From the NCBI GenBank assembly GCA_022511265.1, contig JAFLRX010000006.1, positions 1-46,358 of the forward strand: a stretch of DNA of 46,358 bases, in the 5' to 3' direction. The first letter of the stretch is position 1. Every line of letters starts with the position of its first letter. Shown here piece after piece: positions 32,198 through 41,130 of this stretch. The notes under the pieces were generated by a model that had not been told where the DNA came from, made no database searches, and saw only the letters and a program-made list of their open reading frames with translations. The position numbers and the translations under genes are program-made. This DNA comes from Eubacterium sp. (GTDB lineage: Bacteria; Bacillota; Clostridia; Oscillospirales; Ruminococcaceae).

Positions 32198-33345
32198 GCA
32201 ATGAGATTGAGACCCGATGTGTCCACGGAGATATAAATTCAGGCTTGAAGGATGAACACCGCGCGATAAGCTATCCTATCTATCAGACGGCGTCCTTCAG
32301 CCATATTAAAACCGGACACAACGACAGCGGATTTGACTACACACGAGAGTCTAATCCTACCCGCAGACGGCTGGAGGAGGTAGTGGCTTCTTTAGAGGGC
32401 GCGGACGGAGCGACCGCGTTTTCTTCCGGCATGGCGGCGGTCAGCGCAACATTTGAGCTGTTTTCGCCCGGCGATCATATCATCTGCTCGGAGGATCTAT
32501 ACGGCGGCGTGATACGCCTGCATAACCTGATAAGCAACAAAAACGGAGTAACCGCCGATTATGTTGACACCACGGATATACAGGCGATAGCGTCCGCTAT
32601 CAGACCGGACACAAAGGCGATTTACATAGAGACGCCCAGCAACCCTATGATGAATATTACCGATCTGCGCGGCTGCGCAGAGCTGGCAAAAGAACACGGG
32701 CTGCTGCTGATAGTGGATAATACCTTTCTTTCCCCTTATTTTCAAAATCCGCTGTCTTTGGGTGCTGATATTGTAATACACAGCGGCAGCAAGTTTTTGG
32801 CAGGACATAATGACACTATATCCGGCTTTGTCTGCACTAAGGACCCCGCGCTTACCGCTAAGATAAGATTGCTGTCCAAAACCACCGGCGGCACTCTGTC
32901 GCCGTTTGACAGTTGGCTGGTAATGCGCGGAATAAAAACTCTTGCGGTGCGCATGGAGCGTCAGCAGGAAAACGCCGTGAAAATTGCCGAATGGCTGTTA
33001 AAACAGCAACAGGTCGCAAAGGTGTTCTATCCCGGTCTGAAAACCCACCCCGGATATGAGATAAACGCATGTCAGTCGCGGGGCGGCGGCAGCATGATCT
33101 CTTTTAATGTTGACAGCCAAGAGACCGCGCTGCGGATATTGCAAAAGGTAAGGCTGGTGATTTTCGCGGAAAGCCTAGGCGGTACGGAATCGCTGATTAC
33201 TTATCCGACGGTTCAGACGCATCCCGACGTTCCGCAGGAAATGCGAGAGCATCTCGGTATTACCGATACGCTTTTGCGCCTGTCGGTGGGACTGGAAAAC
33301 GTGGACGATATTATTGCTGATTTGAAACAGGCATTTGAGGAATGA
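32194..33345 (+). CDS. Cystathionine gamma-synthase/gamma-lyase (Cys/Met PLP enzyme)
   Basis: A 383-aa protein behind AAAAAAGGAGACAG. It is a fold-type I PLP enzyme: YTRESNPTRRRLEE, FSSGMAAVSA, ETPSNPMMNITD, VDNTFLSPYFQNPL, and IHSGSKFLAGHND with the PLP lysine. A TESLITYPTVQTH segment lies near the C-terminus. The family interconverts cystathionine, homocysteine, cysteine and related thioethers. Whether this copy is synthase (MetB) or lyase (MccB) cannot be decided from motifs alone. Together with the transporter and MalY-like enzyme it suggests processing of imported cystine or cystathionine. Confidence 0.9.
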   Translation: MSNEIETRCVHGDINSGLKDEHRAISYPIYQTASFSHIKTGHNDSGFDYTRESNPTRRRLEEVVASLEGADGATAFSSGMAAVSATFELFSPGDHIICSEDLYGGVIRLHNLISNKNGVTADYVDTTDIQAIASAIRPDTKAIYIETPSNPMMNITDLRGCAELAKEHGLLLIVDNTFLSPYFQNPLSLGADIVIHSGSKFLAGHNDTISGFVCTKDPALTAKIRLLSKTTGGTLSPFDSWLVMRGIKTLAVRMERQQENAVKIAEWLLKQQQVAKVFYPGLKTHPGYEINACQSRGGGSMISFNVDSQETALRILQKVRLVIFAESLGGTESLITYPTVQTHPDVPQEMREHLGITDTLLRLSVGLENVDDIIADLKQAFEE

Positions 33346-34538
33346 GTATGGGAGCATATAATTTTGATAAGGAAATTTCACGGCGCAATACCAACAGCCT
33401 GAAATACGATTTTGCGGTAGAGCGCGGACGTCCTGCGGACGTCCTTCCGCTTTGGGTGGCGGATATGGATTATCCCGCGCCGCAGCCGGTTCTGGATGCG
33501 CTGAACAAGGCGGTAGATCACGGCATTTTCGGCTACAGCGAGGTGAAAAACGACTATTACAGAGCCGTTTCCTCTTGGTTCAAAAAGCATTTCGGTTGGG
33601 AGACAAAACCTGAATGGCTTATCAAAACGCCGGGGGTGGTGTTTGCGCTGGCGATGGCGGTGCGCGCTTTAACAGAGCCCGGCGACGGTGTGCTTATCCA
33701 GCCGCCGATCTACTATCCGTTTTATGAAGTGATAAGGGATAATGACTGCAATATAGTAGAAAATGAATTGATATATGATAACGGTCGCTATGAGATCGAC
33801 TTTTCTGATTTTGAGGCGAAGGTCAGAGAAAACGGTGTGAAATTGTTTATTCTCTGTTCACCGCATAACCCTGTCGGACGTGTTTGGACAGAAGCTGAGC
33901 TTCAGCGGCTGGGTGAGATTTGCGAAAAATACGGAGTTACGGTAGTATCGGACGAGATACATTGCGATCTTGCCTTCGCAGAGTATCCGCACACAGTCTT
34001 TACCGACGCTTGTCCGAATTTGGCCGAACGCTCGATTATTTGCACCGCGCCCAGCAAAACCTTTAATTTGGCAGGCTTGCAGGTATCAAATATCTGGATA
34101 CAAAGCTCGAACATCCGCGGAAAATTCCAAAAGGAGATAAACCGCAGCGGGTATTCTCAATTAAATTCCCTTGGATTGGTCGCGGCGCAGGCTGCATACG
34201 AGACAGGCGAGGAATGGCTGACGGAATGTAAAAGGTATTTGCGGAGCAATTTGGATTTTCTGCGTGATTTTTTACGCGACAGACTTCCGCAAGTCAGGCT
34301 TGTCGAGCCGCAGGGTACCTATTTCGCGTGGCTGGATTGCTCCGGCTTGGGATTGGATAAAAAACAACTGAACGACCTTGTCGTTAACCGCGCAAAGCTA
34401 TGGCTGGACGCAGGACATATTTTCGGCGAAAGATCCGAACTGTTTCAACGTATTGTTTTGGCGTGCACCCGAAAGACGTTGGAGCAGGCACTGACGCAGC
34501 TAGAGTCGGCAGTTTATAAATCGCAGCAGATTGTATAG
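33342..34538 (+). CDS. MalY/PatB-type C-S lyase (cystathionine beta-lyase)
   Basis: A 398-aa protein; its ATG overlaps the stop of the previous gene (ATGA), and a second ATG two codons later is possible. FDKEISRRNTNSLKYDF and LPLWVADMDYPAPQPV are the MalY/PatB N-terminal signature. CSPHNPVGRVW, VVSDEIHCDL and APSKTFNLAGL (PLP lysine) are typical aminotransferase class I/II motifs. The enzyme cleaves cystathionine or cysteine S-conjugates to homocysteine or thiols, pyruvate and ammonia. It is the last gene of the operon; a terminator follows 33 nt later. Confidence 0.9.
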   Translation: MSMGAYNFDKEISRRNTNSLKYDFAVERGRPADVLPLWVADMDYPAPQPVLDALNKAVDHGIFGYSEVKNDYYRAVSSWFKKHFGWETKPEWLIKTPGVVFALAMAVRALTEPGDGVLIQPPIYYPFYEVIRDNDCNIVENELIYDNGRYEIDFSDFEAKVRENGVKLFILCSPHNPVGRVWTEAELQRLGEICEKYGVTVVSDEIHCDLAFAEYPHTVFTDACPNLAERSIICTAPSKTFNLAGLQVSNIWIQSSNIRGKFQKEINRSGYSQLNSLGLVAAQAAYETGEEWLTECKRYLRSNLDFLRDFLRDRLPQVRLVEPQGTYFAWLDCSGLGLDKKQLNDLVVNRAKLWLDAGHIFGERSELFQRIVLACTRKTLEQALTQLESAVYKSQQIV

Positions 34539-34571
34539 AAAAAATAGCAGTTTTATAAACACATAACACTA

Positions 34572-34613
34572 AATCCGGCGAGCCGATTTTTCGGCTCGCC
34601 GGATTGTTTTTTT
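34572..34613 (+). terminator. Terminator of the sulfur amino-acid operon
   Basis: 15-nt perfect arms AATCCGGCGAGCCGA (34572-34586) and its complement (34591-34605) with a TTTT loop, followed by GTTTTTTT. Confidence 0.95.
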
Positions 34614-34759
34614 ATTTAGTTGTTTGATTTCTCAGTTATGGATATCGCTTATTTGCTTTGTTAAGTTCATCTTTGCTCGGCAGCACCGTCATTATGCTGC
34701 CTTTTCCTTGGCGTGATTAAAATAACATCCCCACACTTTTCACAGCTAACTAAAGCGAA

Positions 34760-35308
34760 TTATCGGTCATTTTCATTCTCTTCCAAAAGCTTTTGCTTTA
34801 TCATATCCCTCGCCCGCTTTACGCGTATTCTCTCATTGCTGAGTGAAACACCGATCATATCCGCGATATCCTTATCTTTCATACCTAAATGATATTTTAG
34901 CATAATGACCGATGAATATTTATCATCAAGCGAGTTGATTATATTCATCACATGTTGCTGAAAAACTTTATTTTCTACTTTTTCTTCAAGTCTGCTCAGA
35001 TCCGGACTTTTTTCTAAAAATTCATCATCAGCGACCTCGTTTTTGTTTTTATTATAAATCTTCAGTGCTTTGTTCTTTGCGATAAGAATCAAAAAATTGC
35101 GGGTTTCTTTTGAGTACGGATCGTCGATCTTATCCATCCTTTTTATCAAATATAAAAAGGTGTCATGTACCGCGTCTTCAGCAAGAAAATTGTCTTTTAA
35201 TATCTTATAAGCGTGATAGTACAGCACGCTGCGGTATGTAGTATATATCGTTTCAAATTTATCTTTTTCCTCATCGGTATCAAGCATTGATAGATATATG
35301 CTGATCAT
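34760..35308 (-). CDS. ECF-family RNA polymerase sigma factor
   Basis: A 182-aa protein with ribosome site AAAGGAGC. Region 2 is YRSVLYYHAYKILKDNFLAE then DAVHDTFLYLIK; region 4 is LDDKYSSVIMLKYHLGMKD then IADMIGVSLSNERIRVKRAR. It directs RNA polymerase to a small regulon. No anti-sigma gene follows within 145 nt, where most relatives have one; the downstream 34614-34759 stretch holds no supported gene. Its own promoter at 35348-35376 is of the housekeeping type. It is divergent from the cas operon, but nothing shows control of cas genes. Confidence 0.92.
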   Translation of the reverse strand: MISIYLSMLDTDEEKDKFETIYTTYRSVLYYHAYKILKDNFLAEDAVHDTFLYLIKRMDKIDDPYSKETRNFLILIAKNKALKIYNKNKNEVADDEFLEKSPDLSRLEEKVENKVFQQHVMNIINSLDDKYSSVIMLKYHLGMKDKDIADMIGVSLSNERIRVKRARDMIKQKLLEENENDR

Positions 35309-35347
35309 TTTATGCTCCTTTTACAGATTGTATTGTTTATACTGTAT

Positions 35348-35376
35348 ATTATACCGCATTTAACGTAATTTTTCAA
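35348..35376 (-). promoter_or_regulatory. Promoter of the ECF sigma gene
   Basis: On the minus strand: TTGAAA (35376-35371), a 17-nt spacer, TATAAT (35353-35348). The start lies about 40 nt downstream. Confidence 0.75.
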
Positions 35377-35594
35377 GTGCATTACAGATTATTTCAATAT
35401 ATGCGTATAGTCAGCTGTAAAATATAAGGCGGAATTTGTTAAAAAGTTAAATTAAGACGATATATATAAAAATAAAAACTGCATTAAAATTTTGTTACAA
35501 AATTTTTTAAAAAAAGATAAACGAAATTTTATAGCTAAAATTGTACAAGTATAACGAAGATATTGTAAAACGGCGAAAAATGTCGCATGCGTTA
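35377..35594. other. AT-rich intergenic region between sigma gene and cas promoter
   Basis: No gene is seen. The sequence is strongly AT-rich with A and T tracts and several TATA-like words but no convincing hairpin. Such composition often marks curved promoter DNA. Confidence 0.4.
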
Positions 35595-35623
35595 TTGACT
35601 GGGTGGTTATCTTTTTTTATAAT
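35595..35623 (+). promoter_or_regulatory. Promoter of the cas operon
   Basis: TTGACT (35595-35600), a 17-nt spacer, TATAAT (35618-35623); near-consensus. The expected start is ~35630, giving a leader of about 45 nt before cas3. Confidence 0.8.
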
Positions 35624-35673
35624 TAATTTGAAAAAATAAAACGATATACAGAAAATGACGGTAGGTAAGATAT

Positions 35674-38049
35674 ATGACAGATAACGGTGCTTTTAAGACA
35701 CATTTCAACGAAAACACAGGAGAGTATCAAACCAATCAAGCTCATCTGACGCGCACAGCAGAGTTGGCACAAAAGCGCAACCGACTGCCCGAGCTGGATA
35801 ATATAGTGCATCTTGCGGCTTTGCTGCACGATGTAGGCAAATATTCAGATGCTTGGCAGGAGTATTTTCTTAAAAGTGTAAAAGATGAACCCGGCGGAGA
35901 AAAGCTGGATCACGCAACCGCAGGCGGTCAGGCGGCAAGAGAGTTGATGGGCGGCTCTCCGGCGTCAGTAATGATACAGACGGCGATATATTCTCACCAC
36001 GGGCTTTGTGACTGTTATTCTTTGTATGATGATACTTTTTTGCTGGATAAACGTAACAATAAGGCGGCAAGTCTTCCTATAGCGGAGTGTACGGAAAACT
36101 TTTATAACGAATTTAATAAGGAAGATATAAAAAAACTGGCAGAGCTGGCTGACGCGGACGCAAGAGCTTTATGCGTAAGGATAAAGGAGAAAATTAAAGA
36201 ATGGGGCGGCGAAAAAAACGCGTACGGAAACAGCCGTTTTTATCTCGGCATGTATCAGAAATTACTGATGTCGCTGCTTATAGACGCCGACAGGCGTGAC
36301 ACCGAGGATTTTGCTTTCGGAAGAGATATTGGCTGTACCGTAGAGGACACCGCCCGTCTTTGGGAAGAATGCGAAAAAACGTTGGAAAATATGCTTGCCG
36401 GTTTTAAGGCGGACAGCGATATAAACAGACGCAGAAGCGAAATATCGTTAATGTGCAAAAACGCGGCGGACCAAAGCTGCGGCAGGTATCTGCTTACCGT
36501 GCCGACCGGCGCGGGAAAAACGCTCAGCAGTCTGAGGTTTGCCATATCGCACGCGAAAAAGTTCAACAAAAGCAGGATTATCTATGTCGCGCCTTTTCAG
36601 TCGATAGTTGAGCAGAACGCTCACGAGATAAGAGAGGCATTGGGACATCCCGGCGTAGTGCTGGAGCATCACTGCAACATTATCATAGAAGATGAAGAGC
36701 AGCAGATGAAGTATGACCGTATCACCGAGGATTGGCAGTTTCCTGTTATCGTGACTACGGCAGTACAGTTTTTGAATACGATATTTTCCGCAAAAACCGG
36801 ATGCCTGCGGCGTATGCACAGTCTTTGCGACAGCGTGATAATAATAGATGAGGTACAGGCGTTGCCGATAAACATCACTGAGCTGTTCAATATGGCAGTG
36901 AATTTCTTTTCAGAGTTTGCGGGGACTGATTTTGTGCTGTGCACTGCTACCCAGCCGAGACTGTCAGAGCTGAAAAAGAACAATTTGCTTTTTGCCGGGC
37001 AGATGGCGGGAGATCCAAAGCAATACGAACAGGCGTTCAAGAGGGTCGATATAGACGACGATACAGGCATTATTCCCGCCGGGATGAGCATTGAGGATGC
37101 CGCCTTGTACATATCTGAAAAAGCGGAAAAATACGGCAGCGTTTTGTTTATCGCCAATACAAAAAGCTGCGCCGAAAAAATCTATCAAAGAGTAGCTCAG
37201 CTTAAAGGCGGCGAGTTTGAGGTAAGTCATCTCAGTACAAATATGTACCCTGAGCACAGACGTCAGGTGATAAAAAGTCTGAAGAAAAACACCGATAAAA
37301 AGCGTATCTGCATTAGCACTCAGATAGTAGAGGCGGGGGTGAATATATCCTTTAAGTGCGTAATACGCTCATTCGCGGGGCTTGACAGTATTATACAGGC
37401 AGCGGGACGCTGCAACCGCAACGGCGAGTATGACCGCGGAAATGTATTTGTAGTGCGTATGAACAGCGAAGCGGAAAATCTTTCGCATCTGAAAGATATA
37501 CGGTTGGCGCAGCAGGCGATGATAGATGTACAGATGTACATAAAAGATAAAAACAGAGATATGTCGCTTGACTCGCCCGAGGCGATAGAACTTTATTTCA
37601 ATCGTTATTATGAGAGCAGGAAAAACGAACTTGATTATCCTGTTACAATAAACGGTACTGCTACCGGAATATTAGATATGCTTTCCGAGAATAAAAAATT
37701 CTGTCAAGAAAAGCACAAGCCGATGCTGGTACAGGCGTTCAAGACCGCGGGAGAAGAATTTGAGGTAATCGCTGACGCGGGTAAAATAACTCTTGTGGTG
37801 GAAACAAAGGAGACAACCGAAAAGCTGGCTATGTTGGAGGATATCAAGACCGACGGAAAAGACAAGCGGCGCATACTGCGAGAGCTTCAATCCTACACTG
37901 TGTCGGTGTCCGGATATCAGAAGGACAAGCTGGCAGGCGGGATACGAACTATTATGAACGGACAGATAGCGGTGCTGGATGAAAGGTTTTATAATGAAAA
38001 AATCGGCGTTACTTATGAGCCAAAGCCTATGGCTTTTATAAATCTATAA
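35674..38049 (+). CDS. cas3: CRISPR-associated helicase/nuclease Cas3 (type I-C)
   Basis: A 791-aa protein. The N-terminal HD nuclease is seen in HLAALLHDVGKYSDAWQEYF, followed by DHATAGG and YSHHGL. The superfamily 2 helicase has Walker A VPTGAGKTLSSLRF (~275), a DEVQ box (IIIDEVQAL), TATQP, STQIVEAGVNISF and QAAGRCNRNGE. Cascade recruits it to unwind and degrade the non-target strand. HD and helicase are fused in the usual order, and all motifs appear intact. The ribosome site is weak (GGTAGGTAAG). First gene of the operon. Confidence 0.96.
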   Translation: MTDNGAFKTHFNENTGEYQTNQAHLTRTAELAQKRNRLPELDNIVHLAALLHDVGKYSDAWQEYFLKSVKDEPGGEKLDHATAGGQAARELMGGSPASVMIQTAIYSHHGLCDCYSLYDDTFLLDKRNNKAASLPIAECTENFYNEFNKEDIKKLAELADADARALCVRIKEKIKEWGGEKNAYGNSRFYLGMYQKLLMSLLIDADRRDTEDFAFGRDIGCTVEDTARLWEECEKTLENMLAGFKADSDINRRRSEISLMCKNAADQSCGRYLLTVPTGAGKTLSSLRFAISHAKKFNKSRIIYVAPFQSIVEQNAHEIREALGHPGVVLEHHCNIIIEDEEQQMKYDRITEDWQFPVIVTTAVQFLNTIFSAKTGCLRRMHSLCDSVIIIDEVQALPINITELFNMAVNFFSEFAGTDFVLCTATQPRLSELKKNNLLFAGQMAGDPKQYEQAFKRVDIDDDTGIIPAGMSIEDAALYISEKAEKYGSVLFIANTKSCAEKIYQRVAQLKGGEFEVSHLSTNMYPEHRRQVIKSLKKNTDKKRICISTQIVEAGVNISFKCVIRSFAGLDSIIQAAGRCNRNGEYDRGNVFVVRMNSEAENLSHLKDIRLAQQAMIDVQMYIKDKNRDMSLDSPEAIELYFNRYYESRKNELDYPVTINGTATGILDMLSENKKFCQEKHKPMLVQAFKTAGEEFEVIADAGKITLVVETKETTEKLAMLEDIKTDGKDKRRILRELQSYTVSVSGYQKDKLAGGIRTIMNGQIAVLDERFYNEKIGVTYEPKPMAFINL

Positions 38050-38074
38050 ATCAAAACAGAAAGGAAGGTATCAA

Positions 38075-38794
38075 ATGCACGAAAACAAGATAGAGTTTGA
38101 AGTATCGGGCGACTATGCGCTGTTTTCCGACCCTGTCACAAGGGTGGGCGGCGAAAAGCTCTCTTACCAAATACCTACATACGAGGCGTTAAAGGGGATC
38201 ATACATTCCATATACTGGAAGCCTACCATAATTTGGGTAGTGGACGCGGTAAGAGTGATGAACCCCATACAGACCGAGTCCAAGGGCATCCGCCCTATAA
38301 AATACAACGGCGGAAACGACCTGTCTTATTACACCTACTTAAAAGATGTCAGGTATCAGGTTAGGGCTCATTTTGTGTGGAACGAAAACCGTCCCGAGCT
38401 TGAACATGACCGCAACGAAAACAAACACCATAACATTGCGAAAAGAATGGTAGAGCGCGGGGGAAGAAGGGATATCTGGCTTGGTACAAGAGAATGCCAG
38501 GGGTACGTTGAGCCTTGCGTATTCGGCGAGGGAGAAGGGGCCTATGACAACATCAACGAGTTAGACTTTGGGTTTATGTATCATGGGATAACCTACGCCG
38601 ACGAGGCGATGAACGAAAAAGACAAGGGCGCAATGACAGTCAGATTTTTCAATGCGGCAATGAAAAAGGGAATAATCGAATTTCCAAAGCCCGAAGAGTG
38701 CGAGAAAACACGTTTTATCAAAAATATGGAGATAAAGCCATTCGGAAATGATAATTTCTCGGGCTTCTCGGAATTTGAGGGGGTGACTGATTGA
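38075..38794 (+). CDS. cas5c: Cas5c (Cas5d), crRNA-processing Cascade subunit
   Basis: A 239-aa protein with ribosome site GAAAGGAAGG. The start VSGDYALFSDPVTRVGGEKL then SYQIPTYEALKGIIHSIYWK is the Cas5d RAMP signature. In type I-C, where Cas6 is absent, Cas5 itself cuts the pre-crRNA and caps the 5' handle. The C-terminal Gly-rich region (FGNDNFSGFSEFEG) is at its usual place. The stop overlaps the TTG start of cas8c by 3 nt. Confidence 0.95.
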   Translation: MHENKIEFEVSGDYALFSDPVTRVGGEKLSYQIPTYEALKGIIHSIYWKPTIIWVVDAVRVMNPIQTESKGIRPIKYNGGNDLSYYTYLKDVRYQVRAHFVWNENRPELEHDRNENKHHNIAKRMVERGGRRDIWLGTRECQGYVEPCVFGEGEGAYDNINELDFGFMYHGITYADEAMNEKDKGAMTVRFFNAAMKKGIIEFPKPEECEKTRFIKNMEIKPFGNDNFSGFSEFEGVTD

Positions 38795-41130
38795 ACTGGG
38801 TAAGAGAGCTGTATGACCTGTATGACAAGAACAGGGATTTGGTGGGAAAGATAGAGAAAGGAAGATACGGAGAGGATCTAATATTACTGCCTGCCTTTCA
38901 TACCACCGTAAAGGCGCAGATAACGGTGACGCTGAGCCCGGACGGTAGGTTTTTGGGGGCAGAGAGGGTAACCGGTGAGGATAGCCTGACAGTGATACCT
39001 GTAACTGACAAATCCGCATCAAGAGCCTCCGGTATAGCAGCGCACCCACTTTGTGACAGCTTAAAATATCTTGCCGGTGATTATATGGAATATGTTTCAG
39101 CCGATAAAGATGAGGATAATTCCGAGTATCACAGACAGTATATGGAAGGCTTGGAGCGGTGGGCAAAATCAGAGCAATCTCATGAAAAGGTAAGAGCGAT
39201 ATACACATATCTTTTGGAAGATGAGATCATGAAAGACCTGTTTGCCTGCGGGGTGCTTATTCCGGACGCTGACGGAAAGATTAGAAGTCCAAAATACGAT
39301 GATAAAAAAGATGAGAAAAAAGCAGGGAAGATTGATGGGATACGGCAGGCGTCGGCATTTGTCAGGTTTGCGGTAGGCTTAGACGGAGAAAAGAGCAAAT
39401 GCTGGTTGGACGGCACTTTGTATGATTCGTATATCGAATATTGTCGTGCTACCGCACAGGATAAGGGCATTTCGTACCTTACAGGCGAAATCGGAACAAT
39501 TACGTATCTTCAACCAAGAAAGATACGCAATGAAGGCGACAGCGCAAAACTCATCTCCGCCAACGATGAAAGCGGCTTTACCTATCGAGGACGCTTTGCC
39601 GACAAAACCGAAGCATTTGCTATCGGCTATGAGGATTCGCAAAAGATACACAACGCCTTGAAATGGATAATACGAAAACAGGGCGGAAGATACGGCGAGC
39701 TTTCGGTAGTGACATGGGAATCAGGCCTTAATGAAATCCCGGACTGGAGCAGTGATACTGACAGTATATGCGACGGTTATTATGAAAATCTGTTTGAGGA
39801 TGAGGATAACAGCGCACAGCAGTACACGGATACGGGCGAAAAGGGAGCAGCAAGATTTCTCAGCGCGATAGACGGATACCGCCAAAAGTTGGACGCAAAA
39901 CCCGGACAATCGGGCTCTAATGTAATGATAATGGCATTTGATGCCGCCACGCAGGGTCGCCTGTCGGTGGTGGAATCGGCACAGCTCAGCTGTAGCTTAT
40001 ATCTTAAAAATATATGCCGTTGGCATGAGGATTGCAAGTGGCTGCAAACAAAGTATAAAAACGGGTATTATCAGTATCTCGGTATCCCCGCAGTCAGGGA
40101 TATAGCAGAGCTGCTTTACGGTTCTGAGGAGAGGGGCGGACTTTCCCTGAAAGGCTCCAACGAAAAACGATTGCCGGAGATATGCAACCGCATACGTCCC
40201 TGTATAGTATACGGCAGACCTGTGCCGCAGGATATGGTTGATCTGGCAGTACGCCGGGCAAGCGCACCGGAAGGCTTTGAAAGCGAAATAGTATGGGAGC
40301 GGGTTCTGGGGCTTGCCTGCTCGCTGGTGAAGAAAAAAGAGAGCGAAAAAGGCTCAAAGGAGGTATGGTCAGTGGCGTTAAACACTGAAAGCCGCGACAG
40401 AAGCTATCTGTACGGACGTATGCTTGCCGTTGCGGATAGGATAGAACGGCGGACCTATGATGTTAATGAAAAAAGGACAACCAATGCCAAGCGGCTTATG
40501 AACGCGTTTTCAAAACGTCCCTATAGTACATGGAAGATAATTGAAGAGCGCGTCATAACTTATCTGGACAAGCTGAACGGCGGAGAAAGAATAACGTACT
40601 CACAGCTGTTGGACAAGCTTTGTCAAAAATTTGATGAGGGCGATTTTGAAGATGACACAGCTTTGAGTGGGCTTTACCTGCTGGGTTATCACAGCCAATC
40701 GCTGGGATTATCAGGGAAAGCGGAAGAAAGCTCACAGGAAGCCGACCCTGAGATCACCCAAAGCAATGAAAGAACAGACAGAAGCTATTTGTACGGGCGT
40801 CTGCTGGCTACTGCCGATAGGATAGAATATTGCACCTACGGTTGTGATGACGCAAGGCAGACCAATGCAAAGCAGCTTATGAGTTCTTTTTCACAGCGTC
40901 CTTTTCGCGTATGGCAGACTATTGAGGAGAGAATACAGCCGTATTTGGCAAAGCTGAAAAATGCTCAGAGGATAAGGTACGAAAAAGTGCTTAATGAGAT
41001 TTTCGATAAATTCAAAGACGGCGATTTTGAAAAGGAAGAGCCGCTGGACGGGCTTTACCTTTTGGGATTTCATAAACAGTCCTATAATTTCAATCATATA
41101 AAAAATAAGGAGGAAAAAGAAAATGACTGA
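38791..41130 (+). CDS. cas8c: Cas8c (Csd1) large subunit with duplicated C-terminal domain
   Basis: A 779-aa protein. It uses a TTG start (ATTGA junction with cas5) behind GAGGGGGTGA. It begins MNWVRELYDLYDKNRDLVGK and has the Csd1 pattern FAIGYEDSQKIHNALKWIIRKQ (shown in part). It recognises the PAM and starts R-loop formation. The length is greater than I expect for the family (roughly 600-660). The cause is visible: residues 537-637 (nt 40399-40701) and 664-764 (nt 40780-41082) are two gapless 101-aa copies of the RSYLYGR...LYLLG domain, about 56 of 101 identical by hand count. This is the region that type I-C also makes separately as Cas11c. Confidence 0.93.
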   Translation: MNWVRELYDLYDKNRDLVGKIEKGRYGEDLILLPAFHTTVKAQITVTLSPDGRFLGAERVTGEDSLTVIPVTDKSASRASGIAAHPLCDSLKYLAGDYMEYVSADKDEDNSEYHRQYMEGLERWAKSEQSHEKVRAIYTYLLEDEIMKDLFACGVLIPDADGKIRSPKYDDKKDEKKAGKIDGIRQASAFVRFAVGLDGEKSKCWLDGTLYDSYIEYCRATAQDKGISYLTGEIGTITYLQPRKIRNEGDSAKLISANDESGFTYRGRFADKTEAFAIGYEDSQKIHNALKWIIRKQGGRYGELSVVTWESGLNEIPDWSSDTDSICDGYYENLFEDEDNSAQQYTDTGEKGAARFLSAIDGYRQKLDAKPGQSGSNVMIMAFDAATQGRLSVVESAQLSCSLYLKNICRWHEDCKWLQTKYKNGYYQYLGIPAVRDIAELLYGSEERGGLSLKGSNEKRLPEICNRIRPCIVYGRPVPQDMVDLAVRRASAPEGFESEIVWERVLGLACSLVKKKESEKGSKEVWSVALNTESRDRSYLYGRMLAVADRIERRTYDVNEKRTTNAKRLMNAFSKRPYSTWKIIEERVITYLDKLNGGERITYSQLLDKLCQKFDEGDFEDDTALSGLYLLGYHSQSLGLSGKAEESSQEADPEITQSNERTDRSYLYGRLLATADRIEYCTYGCDDARQTNAKQLMSSFSQRPFRVWQTIEERIQPYLAKLKNAQRIRYEKVLNEIFDKFKDGDFEKEEPLDGLYLLGFHKQSYNFNHIKNKEEKEND
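40372..41130 (+). CDS. cas11c: Predicted internally initiated Cas11c, here a tandem double copy
   Basis: Inside cas8c, in the same frame, AAAGGAGG (40356-40363) stands 8 nt before GTG 40372. From there a 252-aa protein would be made, starting with VALNTESRDRSYLYGR. In other type I-C systems the small Cascade subunit Cas11c is produced by such internal initiation in cas8c. Here the product would contain both copies of the ~100-aa domain, joined by a ~26-aa linker, instead of one. No in-frame start with a ribosome site is seen directly before the second copy. Inference from known I-C biology plus the visible ribosome site. Confidence 0.6.
   Translation: MALNTESRDRSYLYGRMLAVADRIERRTYDVNEKRTTNAKRLMNAFSKRPYSTWKIIEERVITYLDKLNGGERITYSQLLDKLCQKFDEGDFEDDTALSGLYLLGYHSQSLGLSGKAEESSQEADPEITQSNERTDRSYLYGRLLATADRIEYCTYGCDDARQTNAKQLMSSFSQRPFRVWQTIEERIQPYLAKLKNAQRIRYEKVLNEIFDKFKDGDFEKEEPLDGLYLLGFHKQSYNFNHIKNKEEKEND

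Noticed and set aside
34614-34759. Anti-sigma or zinc-finger tail after the ECF sigma gene.
   Set aside because: A CEKCG-like frame exists after the sigma stop codon but has no start or ribosome site and soon ends.
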